DNA of 64,000 nt from the NCBI GenBank assembly GCA_963691655.1, contig OY829326.1:73959235-74023234 (forward strand), written 5' to 3'. A program made the translations under genes and the position numbers. Numbering within the stretch: the first letter of the stretch is position 1; each line of letters begins with the position of its first letter. Of the stretch, positions 25,085-35,086 are shown piece after piece. Below the pieces are notes generated by a model. That model saw only the letters and a list, made by a program, of their open reading frames with translations. It had not been told where the DNA came from and ran no database searches. The stretch comes from Toxonevra muliebris (taxonomy: Eukaryota; Arthropoda; Insecta; Diptera; Pallopteridae).

Positions 25085-25620
25085 TGAAAACAAGAGCTAA
25101 CCTTGAAAAATGGCTAGCACCATAGCATTTAGCGTACTTGAATTAGGTTTACCAAAATTACTCTGGAAAACACATGTTAGCAACATAACAAAGAAGGCTA
25201 CAAGAGCACTTATGACCTGTAGATCCTTTGCTGGGAAGAGTTGGAGATGCACACCAAAAATACTACGATGGATGTATACGGTAATTGCACGACCAATGAT
25301 TGCATATGGAGCGGTCATGTGGTCACATAGAACAAAGCGGCAAACAGCTGTCAATGAGTTGAATAAACTTCAAAGACTAGCATGTGTTTGCATAACTGGG
25401 GCTATGAGAACCTGTCCAACAGAGTCCATAGAAGTCCTTTTAGAATTAACACCTCTTCATATCTTAATCCAGATGCAGGCGAAGAGGGCCAATTATAGGC
25501 TATTGCTTAAATCGGAAGAAGTTTGATATTCTTACGAAGCAATTTCCTGAAGCATGATACCGCAGTTTAGTTTTATTAAAAAGTTTAAAACAAAACTAAG
25601 TAATAAAAAATGGATGTGTG
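25085..25620 (+). mobile_element. I-like LINE, C-terminal part of the reverse transcriptase
   Basis: The plus-strand frame 25110-25526 reads as the thumb and connection region of a non-LTR reverse transcriptase: HVSNITKKATRALMTCRSF, then RPMIAYGAVMW, then ITGAMRTCPT and LLELTPLHI. The last motifs are the same as in the copy at 1-720. After a stop the homology goes on in another frame as FSFIKKFKTKLSNKKW to about 25620. It is a dead fragment cut off at both sides. Confidence 0.75.
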
Positions 25621-25809
25621 CAAGGCACGCAAGATATTTGATGTGTAAACAGTTAAGCCAACTGAATGCCATATACATAAGCTCACATATGTATAGCCAT
25701 ATATAGGGATTTGATGTATAATGTAAATGCTAGGTAAATAATTCAAATTAAAACAATTCTTTTATAAACTTAAAAATTTATTAGATATCATTATCTTTTA
25801 TATATAATT

Positions 25810-25929
25810 GCCCAATTCACTATAAATTGCAAATGGTGTTGCATCATTGCAAATGCAAATTTTTATTCCATATCGCATATATTTGTTGTTGTGATAGCAA
25901 AACTATTTTGCAATTGCACCAAATCGTAG
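25810..25929. mobile_element. Diverged copy of the GCCCTATTCAC MITE
   Basis: GCCCAATTCAC at 25810 is followed by an interior shared with the element at 59858-59984: AAATTTTTATT, CATATCGCATATATTTG and TTGTTGTGATAGCA, up to CACCAAATCGT. The right terminus is lost. Confidence 0.6.
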
Positions 25930-26070
25930 TTGCATTATTTTTCTTTTACACAATGCATCGGGCGCGATATGTTCGCATATACGCAGCTGTAATTGCATCT
26001 TTTTTTCCGCGCTTTAAGTTTTTCTTCCTGTCGATTTGAAATTTTATTATATGTGAAAATTGTATATAAC

Positions 26071-26139
26071 GTCGCCTGAGAATTGATTTCGCGTATAGGG
26101 TTATAAATTTATACACACATAAATCAATTCTCAGGCGAC
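26071..26139. repeat. Perfect 19-bp inverted repeat with 31-bp loop
   Basis: GTCGCCTGAGAATTGATTT at 26071-26089 is the exact reverse complement of 26121-26139. It may be a tiny palindromic element or a strong hairpin. No function can be assigned. Confidence 0.85.
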
Positions 26140-26161
26140 AATAAGTTCTTTCCGCATTTAA

Positions 26162-26339
26162 CCTTAGAAAGGCAACCAAGGGTTACCAGTCACCCCACTA
26201 CTTTTTTAAAGCACCGCAAAGAAAGAAACAATGTATTTTTATTGAAGTAAATAAATGATTTTATAATAAATAAGTTTGATTTTTTCTGTTTAACATTTTT
26301 GCTATTTACATAAATAAAAAAAGTGTTGCCTTTCTAAGG
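26162..26339. mobile_element. TTAA-flanked MITE, 178 bp (piggyBac-like)
   Basis: TTAA at 26158-26161 and 26340-26343 brackets a 178-bp unit with perfect 15-bp inverted ends CCTTAGAAAGGCAAC. The interior is AT-rich and non-coding. The TTAA target and the CCT start fit the piggyBac superfamily. Confidence 0.85.
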
Positions 26340-26462
26340 TTAATGCACAAAGCAAAATTTTTATAATGCCGTGGTTTGCTATCATTATCACTACATTTTG
26401 TTTATACATTTATTGAAACCTAGATTACTTATTACTTATCATTTTGTAGGTATTGTTTTTAT

Positions 26463-26700
26463 ATCCCAATATACATTATTGTTTGATATCAACTTGAGGT
26501 AGATTTGAGGTCAAATACCTTTCTCAAATCTCCAACGTTAATTCTCAAATGCACCTCAATGGTCTCAACTTGATGTCAAGTAGAAAGTCAACAAGGAGCA
26601 AAAATGTTTGAACTTAAATTGAGAAATACATTGGAAATCAATTTGAGAACTAAGCTTTTCTCCAACATTGAAGAAATAAATTTTCAATGCATATTGGGAT
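26463..26700. mobile_element. MITE, 238 bp, ATCCCAATAT ends
   Basis: The ends ATCCCAATATACATT and, inverted from the right, ATCCCAATATGCATT match over 15 bp with one mismatch. The interior carries scattered TTGAGGT/CAAATTGAG motifs in both orientations. No convincing target duplication was seen. Confidence 0.65.
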
Positions 26701-27093
26701 TTAAAAAAATATTTAATTTTAATCCAATCTAACTAACCGAATGCAAAACCTATCAAACGCCTGTGTTTGCTACGGCGACTTCTCTGCTTATAGTCGATCT
26801 CCACACATTTAACACCAACAAATAATTCTGCCACGAATAAATGTACACACACATTTTGTTTTCGTATGTACATATATGAGTGAGTAAATTCATCAAAACA
26901 TAAACAAACTCCGCTCGTATTTTAATTTCTCCCTCTCTTCTTCTCTTCTCTTTGTTGTTTAGAGTAGAAGACTCATGCCGCGCAGTAGTGCGAGCGAGAA
27001 GGGAACTGGACGTTACAGTTATCTTACATCTTACGATACAGTTATTGTTACATTTTACACATTTGAAATTTTGCCCATACCGTGAGCTAAAAT

Positions 27094-28095
27094 GTTTACA
27101 CATCAAAAAGGATTGGGAAGGCTTGGTTGAAACCTATACAATAATCCAACAAATGATAACCTGGTATAGAGACGGGTCTCTTACTAACGAAGGAGCAGGA
27201 GCGGGGGTATATGGGCCAATGATAAAATACTTCGAGCCCATGGGTAAATGCACCAGCATCTTTCAGGCGGAAATATACGTCATAGACAGGTGTGTTTACT
27301 TCAATCCCAAGCGAAACTATCGTAATCAGAACATTGCGATTCTAACTGACAGCCAAGCGGCTATCAAAGCACTCGAATCCTACCAGGTAAAGTCTAGACT
27401 GGTTAGGGACTGCCTTGAGAAGCTAAATACGCTTGGCTTGCAGAACAAGGTCTGGATACTTTGGGTTCCAGGCCATGTAGGAATAGAAGGAAATGAGAAG
27501 GCAGATGAACTTGCCAAAAAGGGGGCAGAAACCTCATTTGTAGGACCCGAACTCTTTTGTGGAATGGGAAAAAGGTCTCTAACCATACTGTTAGAGAAAG
27601 AAGAGAACCAATTACGAGCGTCATACTGGGATAATCTACCAGGGATGGAGCAATCAAAAACTCTTTTAGGAACGAATAAACTAAAAAGATTTGATGATTG
27701 TATGAACTTAACAAAAGAGAATCTGAGAATTATAACAGGTATTTTGACAGGGCATTGCAGGCTGAATTATGACCTGACAAAACTGAGAATATGCAACAAT
27801 GAGTCGTGTAGATTTTGTGGGGAGGAAACCGAAACTTCTATACACATTTTAGGACAGTGTCCAGCGCTCATGCAAAGCCGGAAAAAGTACTTGGTACCAA
27901 ATACCAGACGGCATGCTGAAACAACTGGAAATAGGCCTTATACTAAAATTTATTGCAGTAATAGGACTTATAGAAATACTATAATTCTTTAAGAATTATA
28001 GGGACTGTAAGAATACTATATTCTTTGAAGGGGCACAATAGTTCTTTAGGACGCAGTGCACATCCCCAAACATAATAATAATAATAAAAATAGGT
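27094..28095 (+). mobile_element. I-like LINE 3' end: RNase H, zinc cluster and ATA tail
   Basis: A frame ending at 27992 carries a full RNase H domain: TWYRDGS, FQAEIYVID, LTDSQAAI, WVPGHVGIEGNEKADELAKK. A C-terminal domain with CRFCGEETETSIHILGQC follows. The first 50 or so codons (from 26952) are unrelated sequence fused by chance. A short 3' untranslated part ends at ATAATAATAATAATAAAAAT near 28073-28090, the simple-repeat tail expected of I-like elements. The catalytic residues and the frame are intact, but the reverse transcriptase is absent, so the copy is 5'-truncated. Confidence 0.85.
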
Positions 28096-28203
28096 TTACC
28101 ACCTGGGTACCCCGGTTGTCACATTTTTCGACTTACACATTTGAAAACGTTTTGGCTCATGGCAGAAAAGCTTCTGATGTGAAGGAACACACCACACAGT
28201 AGA

Positions 28204-28917
28204 GGAGTGTATCCGGGTATGAGACAGCACCAGGTATGAGACAGTCGATTGTTTACATCATGCAATATCAATTTGATTACTGTCAAACTTTTCTTTTGAC
28301 ATAAGCCAGTTTTTGTGGGAACACCGGAATGAATGGACTTATTGCTTGTATCAGCTGCAAACATCGTGTATGAAAATCGATCACGAAAACTTTTTTTTAT
28401 TTTTTTCAAAGTGATATATTTTCGAGTGAATAAATTGAAAAGAAACTAAAACTAATGCTAATGCATTAGCATTTAGTGTTTCAAATAAAAATTTGTTTGT
28501 TATTCTCAAAATGGCATTATTGTCCGAGTATGAGACACAGCATATCACCGGGTATCAGACACCACTTAACTACTGTTTTGATCCATTCATAAATAAAAAC
28601 TGTAATTTTTGTTTATCTTAGCCACTGAAGGCCTACAAAATAAATAAATTCATATTTATAAATAGTTACGGGGTTTTTACTTAATTTTTTCCAATTTTTG
28701 GTGGATCTTTGTAGGTGTCTCATTTTTTGGCAAAAATTCACATCCTCAGAAAATTGGTCATACAACATTGCGTGCCAATGGAATCACAAAACTTTTTTGG
28801 GATATAAATTGCATATTTTCATTGCCTTTCCCGAAGTATATAAAACACCAGATTTGGTTTAACCAGTGAAAATGGATGGCTCAAAAACAAAACCCGTCTG
28901 ATAACCGGAAACACTCC
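28204..28917. mobile_element. Inverted-repeat element with GTATGAGACA motifs, 714 bp
   Basis: The ends GGAGTGTATCCGGGTAT and, inverted from the right, GGAGTGTTTCCGGTTAT match with two mismatches and continue into GAGAC/CAGAC. The motif GTATGAGACA or GTATCAGACA recurs near 28216, 28231, 28525 and 28550. No coding frame is apparent. The superfamily is unclear. Confidence 0.6.
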
Positions 28918-28919
28918 GT

Positions 28920-30160
28920 TTTTCGTTTACGAATAAGTATAGAGTTATAGGAAGAGTTTGAAGTGCCAGTCGGCGACTTGCCTTTACGAGATATGAGAGA
29001 TTAATAATGGAGAAGTGCCACACGGCGGCTTTCCAAGTCGAGAGTTAAAAAAGATCTCATTCTATTTTATTTTACAAAATGGATATAAAAATTAAGTAAC
29101 GTTAAGCGCCTAATGTTGCTACATGTAGCTAAAATGTACAATATTCACATCAATAATACAAGAAATGCCTAGTCAACATTGGACGAACAAGGTTGAAACC
29201 AAAGTTCGGAAATTTAAAGATACAAAGTTTGGAAATACAATAAAATAAATTATGACCAAATAAATAAATTCAGCCCAAGTTTAAGTTTTTCTTAGTTAAA
29301 GTTTAACCTCCGTCGCTAACATACTTATTCTAAATTCTGAATTTCACATTTCGTGGCTAATAGTCTAACAAAGATCTGGCTGCAAGATTTCTAAATTAAG
29401 AAGCATTGTATCAGACAGCAATGGAAAGCCAATGGTACCACCCCCATCCTGCCTCGTCCCCCTGGTACCAGTGCGTGTGGAAGAGAGGATTTGACACCTT
29501 TTTGGAATACTTACTTTGGAAAAAAAGCACATCACATTTAGAGATTTTCAGCAATCAAGATTGAGCATAAGAAAAACTCAGAATTGGGCTGCAAGATAAC
29601 TTCTATATGTGTTTTATTACAAAAGTGTCGATTGAAGATTTTTGGCAAAACTGTCATTAATTTGAGGGATGCACTTTTTTTCAGTTACAATGGTATTTCT
29701 CTGACTATTGCTTTTTTAATTCCCTTTTATATGTTTGTCGGTATTTTCCATCTCTAGTAATTATTCATGCTAGCTGTTTCCTACACAATTTATGAATTCA
29801 GTTTTAGGCAACAAGAATAGCTTAATTCAAATTTAATTTTGTAATTCTCCATTAAAGTTGTACCACTTGGTATGGCTTCTTCAATAAATATCCAATCGTA
29901 CCGCTGACAGCTTTCTACGGATCATTGCTACTAGGGAGCATTACTACTAGGTCCCATCAAATTAAAGTTTTAAGCTCTTAGACCACTCCATTTGTCCCTA
30001 TATTTGCGTCTACTTACAGGTCGAGAAAGTATATTTAATATAAAAAAAATGCTTTTCCAGTCACAGTCACTCACAATAGCAATGCATGTATTGATCAATT
30101 AGGAATGATCTCAAAAATAACCACAAAAAAAACTTTCTTTTTTATCTCATCTTTTTTTAT
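28920..30160. other. Non-coding stretch, no gene seen
   Basis: Nothing coding is recognised. A somewhat GC-richer block at 28960-29045 has two similar phrases (AAGTGCCAGTCGGCGACTTG and AAGTGCCACACGGCGGCTTT), suggesting an internal duplication. Confidence 0.4.
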
Positions 30161-30166
30161 TTTATT
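30161..30166 (-). terminator. Poly(A) signal AATAAA for the odorant-binding protein gene
   Basis: AATAAA on the minus strand lies about 36 bp past the stop codon of the odorant-binding protein gene. Confidence 0.55.
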
Positions 30167-30202
30167 GTCTGCTCAAAGCATCAATTTCATACGTTACTGT
30201 AT

Positions 30203-30616
30203 TTACTGATATTTGCTTTCCATCTTTTGAATGCACATATGCAATATATAAGCTCTATCGCATTCATTGCGATTTCCTTTCACCTCAGCCTTCATAACTT
30301 TATCATTGCATAATGCATTGACAAGTTTTTCATCGAAAATTCCATTTTTAAATACTCCTATTTTTTCAAATAAACATTTTATAAAGCATTTTAAATTTTT
30401 ACTAGGATTTTCATATTTCAGCAAACTTGGTAATTCTGTCAGCTCCAAATTTGCTTCATTGGCGCATTCGAGCGTCATCTTAACATTGTCGTTGATCGCG
30501 TTTGACTATTTAAAAAATTAAATTGCTTTATTCGAAATTTAAAAGTTTTCAGGTTAAAAATATCTTACCCAATTTACACTTATCATTAGAATCAGCAAAA
30601 TGGAAAAAGTTTTCAT
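30203..30616 (-). CDS. Odorant-binding protein, classical six-cysteine type
   Basis: Two exons, 30616-30569 and 30505-30203, join through a 63-bp GT-AG intron to give 116 residues. Exon 1 encodes most of a secretion signal (MKTFSILLILMISVNW). Cleavage is likely after SNA. The mature protein has six cysteines at 30, 56, 60, 82, 98 and 107. Three residues between the second and third and eight between the fifth and sixth are the hallmark of insect PBP/GOBP odorant-binding proteins. These small helical proteins are secreted into sensillum lymph and carry hydrophobic odorants, pheromones or tastants. The mature chain of about 97 residues is short for the family. It lies between the Ir75-type receptor and Grd, with no operon-like link. 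The fold assignment is firm; the orthologue is not named. Confidence 0.85.
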
Positions 30617-31141
30617 TTTATTTTAATTAAATGCAAAGCTTCAAACTTCTACACGATACTGTTTCAAAATTCACAATGAAACATTTTCTCTGATATTTTT
30701 TGTTTTTTATATCATGATCACTCTTAGAGATTTTTAAATTTTATAATTATTTGGATATGATGTCATATTAATTTTAATATGAAATATTATAACTGTTTTA
30801 ATTTGTATAATTAATTTAAAGTGTTGATTTTATGACTTTGATTTTTTTAAGTAAAATATTAATAATCGGATTTGGTAATGAACTATGAAAAAAGAATTAT
30901 AGACTGTAGATACAGTAGTATATCGATCATCTAAAAAAGTTGTCGAACATTGATTTATTATAATCTAAATTTTTTTACTTAGAACTTCGACAAATGAGAA
31001 GCTGCAATATTTATAAATTTTATGCAGTTCCCTTTTTTCTGGTTTTCCAACAAATTTTCGAAAACTTGTGCTAACCAATTTTCTGTATACCACTTTGCAG
31101 TTACAGAACCGGATTTCATCACCTGTTAATAAGTATTTTAA
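30617..31141. other. Upstream region of the odorant-binding protein gene
   Basis: AT-rich DNA with no recognised gene. The promoter of the odorant-binding protein gene should lie at the low-coordinate end. No clear core motif was identified. Confidence 0.4.
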
Positions 31142-31145
31142 TTAA

Positions 31146-31658
31146 CCCTCTAGTTACCAAGCCCGCCTCTAGACGGCCATCACCAAAAGGGATGGAATTG
31201 CCACTATCACAGTTTTCTATTGCTACATTTTACTGTTGAGGGAACTTCCCAAGCTTTTAGAAAAGTGCATCAATTATGAGCTATGATGCATATTACAGAA
31301 GTTAGCAACAGTCAAAGTAAAAAGTTAGTGAAAAATAGGAAAATTAATTATTTTGATAGTATTTGAGATAAAAGTGAAAAAAAATAAAAAATAAATAAAA
31401 TACTTCCCGTCATACTATCCAGGTAGCTAGCTATGGATAGCTGAGAATTTGAATTTTTTATATAAAATATTTAATTACTTAAAAAAATTGATAAAAAGCT
31501 CATTCAACAACAAATAATTTTAGGCGTTCAAACTTTCCCACTTCATAAAACCACGCCCATTAATTTTTTTTGGGTTCTTAATTCAGTTTATGATTTTTAC
31601 GCCAATATTAATCAATTCCGATTTTTTTTTATCAATCAAAAATTTGGGAACTAGAGGG
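31146..31658. mobile_element. TTAA-flanked MITE, 513 bp (CCCTCTAGTT family)
   Basis: TTAA at 31142-31145 and 31659-31662 brackets ends CCCTCTAGTTACCAA and, inverted from the right, CCCTCTAGTTCCCAA (14 of 15 match). There is no coding frame. The right 130 bp match a second copy ending at 58075. The TTAA target and CCC ends fit piggyBac-like elements. Confidence 0.85.
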
Positions 31659-31662
31659 TTAA

Positions 31663-32790
31663 GGTGCTATTAAGATTACTCCATTGAATTTTGGCATTCT
31701 TGGAATTATTTTTACTGACTTGAGTTAACATCGAAATCCGCTGAGAATGATAAAGTTTTTTACTGTATTGGCGGTGGGATTTCTGCCAACCTTATTTCAC
31801 CTTTTCTCAAAAAAAAATATTCTATTTTAGTATCAAAGCCTCCCCCTTAACTCAAACTCTCTTTTATTCTAACTCATTTATATAACCATCGTAACAAAAA
31901 TTTTCTATTGTTATCTCTCACAAGGCTGTTTTAAATAATCGTAATAACGAGTGAAGAAAATTGTAATGCATATTTTAAGACGTAAAAACATTAATTACCA
32001 TTTTTGTATTGTATGCTTTGCCTGTACCTAGTTATAAAAATAAAAGGAATATATTCATTTTCATTATATGTAGGTAGGTATTGCAATTATGCTTTTAAAC
32101 AAAAGCGTTAAGAAATGGTGAAACGTTTTTAGAAAAATTCTATAGGAATTTAATTGAAGGTTTGGTAGTAAACATTTTAAAATGTTTCAAATCTTTTTAT
32201 GTATGTATGTACACTAAAACTACCATCGTGTGATTCACTGCTCTATTCGGTCCCTATGGACTAACTAATTTAAGCATTACTTACTAGGATAAGGTGTATG
32301 TCCTTTTCGCCATTATGTATCGTGTAGCTTCTACTTGTTTGCTCATCTCTGTGCATTCGTTTCATTACATCGGTTATTATTTTGTTCGCGGTATTCCATG
32401 CCTCTTTCGATGTCAACATATATTTTAATAATTTGGATGACGTAGCTTCCTCTTCAATGTGCTATTCTAGGATAGTTTTAACGTTATACATAGCTTACAT
32501 TTCCCACTTTGTGCTCACAATATGAAAACTACGAGTCATCCACGTATTTGTATTAGTGAAAATTTTCTCGTCAAGTAAAAATTCACTTATCAGTGCTTTT
32601 TACCCACACTCGTATGTCGGCTGTGAGTGAATAGATCCAACGTCCTTTTGTCGAAGTCTCCCAACTTTGTTGCCATTCGTCTTTGCTTTGTGTTTTAATG
32701 AGTCCGCTACGCGTGCTTAGCAGAGCCGCTGCTTCTTTTGGAGTTATATCTACCGAGATTATGTCTGAGATTACGTTTGCAGTATCATTT
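31663..32790. other. AT-rich non-coding stretch, no gene seen
   Basis: No gene or clear element is recognised between the TTAA element and the LINE fragment. Confidence 0.4.
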
Positions 32791-32799
32791 GATTCAATG

Positions 32800-33620
32800 C
32801 GAAATGCACTGTAGACCCTTAGAGATTATGAGTATGGGTACCGCATACATTAATATCAACAAATTTACACTTGTAAGTGGCTTTCTTATTTGCTACCTGG
32901 GTCTCCCAACATTTAGCATTATGTAGTATCCTCAATGCTGTATCCGCTTTTGTTACTTCGTCACCAGCATACTGGAGATGCTCTCCAAAACTAATACTGT
33001 GGTATAATAGGTTTCCAAGGTACTTGATTTGTGGTCTAGATGTTATTATGTAGCCCTCTACCATGATTTCCAGTCTTTTTGTGACTACTCAGCAAAAAGG
33101 GCTCAGTTTTGTGGTCAGCCAGTTCTAGACCTGCTATTTCCAGCCACATTTGGGCTTGGTTTATTTTTTCGCGGCATATTCTTGCCATGTTCTCTATTTA
33201 TTTGGTCACTACCACTATTGCTACATATGTTATCTGCATAGCCATAATATTGGTCCTAATTCTGATGCCTGTGGCATTCCTTCAGGCACTGTGTGTTTCT
33301 GTGGGCCTTAATTTGTATCATACTACAGAGTTCTTTCTTCAAAGTATCTATATATGATACGAAGAATCTTTTGCCACCCAGCCACAGCTTCTCTGCCAAT
33401 GCGTTAAGAGCAATGTCACACACATCTACAATGTTGAAAATAAAACAAAAAGATCACAAAGTTTTAAATAAGAACATGCGAATGGTTGTAAATTTATGTT
33501 GTTGCTCGTACTTCTGTTCACGGTTGCCTTAATCGGTAATATACAGTCTACCTCTTTTTTGAAAGCCATATTGGTTTTCAGACAAAGTCTTTTCAAAGGT
33601 TTTTCCAAAAGTGTCCACAA
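32800..33620 (-). mobile_element. R1-like LINE reverse transcriptase pseudogene
   Basis: Minus-strand pieces in order are NQYGFQK (fingers), CDIALNALAEKLW (palm), a degraded GYADNI (normally YADD), WLEIAGLELADHKTE, and finally PQIKYLGNLLYHSISFGEHL. They are spread over frames with several stops and deletions. Region and motif style fit the R1 clade, as at 7334-8400. Confidence 0.75.
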
Positions 33621-33639
33621 TGCATAGAGATCTGTAGGA

Positions 33640-35086
33640 CGAAAGATGACAGCTCCATCAACTCAGGATCATCTGCGGTAAGCCAATCACCTATCCAGAA
33701 AATGATTAACGAAACTAATATTAGGCCCGATGCTTAATAGAAGCCTTAAGCAAAAGGAATAGAAGGTGAAAAAAATAGATATTGACATCCAATAACTTAC
33801 ACATAAAAAAAACTAAAATGAGCCCCTTCTGCACTCGTCACATGATGTGACAACATACTTTATGCATTGTTGTTTACTTTATTATAAAAGTTTTCGTTTT
33901 TATATTCCAAAAAGTCCAACAATGAATTTTTTCAATTCTTCATTTTCTCTTATCAATGAACTTTCCTCGCTTTTTGTACAATTGCAATTAGAAAAGAATA
34001 AACTATAAACAAAAATAAATAATACAATAAATTAAAAAATTTTTTGATATGTTCCACTATTCTATCGATATGTAAGTATATTCCACAGCCGTTTTTGATA
34101 TAAAATTTATGTGTTAAATATTTTTGGGCTTAAAATAAAATATAAAATAAAACACACACTTATAAACTTACACATACTATGAAATCTCAAACGACACCGA
34201 CGTGACATTTGATTTTAACTTCTATCTAACTCAACTATAAATTTTCCTTCAGCCCCGAGTAAAGATGTTATCACATCAAAAATTGAATTGCTAAAACCAT
34301 TCTCTTTTAAGAGGCTAACAAAAAAAATATTTATATCAGCTATTAAATTTTTCGCATAGTATTTTTGTTTCTTATCGACCCATCAGATCTGCTAAATATA
34401 TTCCAGCCCTTCTCCACAGTTCATCTTGTTTTAGTCGATATCGAAGGTTACATTAGATCAGTAGTGGGTCTGGGGATATTTATTGTATATATTAAAGGGA
34501 TAAAATAATTAGAACCTCATTTTCAGCAACCTCTGGACTCGTTATTGCAATAAATTGTCTTGCACCTCTTTGAGATGAAAGAGAGAAAGAAGATCAAGAT
34601 TATTCCAAGTCGTCCACGTTAAGTAGTGAGTTAAGAATTTCGCTTTTGGTTGTAAAGTTTACTAGGCCAGCAGTCATCAGCCATCATATCTAATTACGCT
34701 ATGGCTCTATATATAGTATAATAAGAATATCTATGTAACCCTGATTCATCAGCACAAAGCTCAGTGCATCATTGGTACATGACCTAATTTCTTCTCCGAT
34801 ATTTATCAAAGAAACTTTTTTTATTTTGAATATTAAATTATTATATGCAAGTTTCACTACCATACATTATAAAAAATTTCAATTATGAAAACTTTAACTA
34901 AAATAAATGCAATCAGAATGCAATTAAACATTGCAAAAAACATTTCTATATATTGTGTGTTTAAGACTGTAATGTCATTTCCGGCAAATTAAAACAATAA
35001 GTAAACAAAACAAAAACTCAACTAAGCTCAGTTGTTGTAAATGACAAGTACACTGTGGACATCACGAACATAAACGTATACATATC
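33640..35086. other. Region upstream of Grd
   Basis: AT-rich DNA without recognised coding sequence. Upstream non-coding exons and the promoter of Grd may lie here but cannot be identified from sequence alone. Confidence 0.4.

Noticed and set aside
25946..26179. 77-codon minus-strand frame
   Set aside because: It runs across the hairpin and MITE sequences and has no coding signature.
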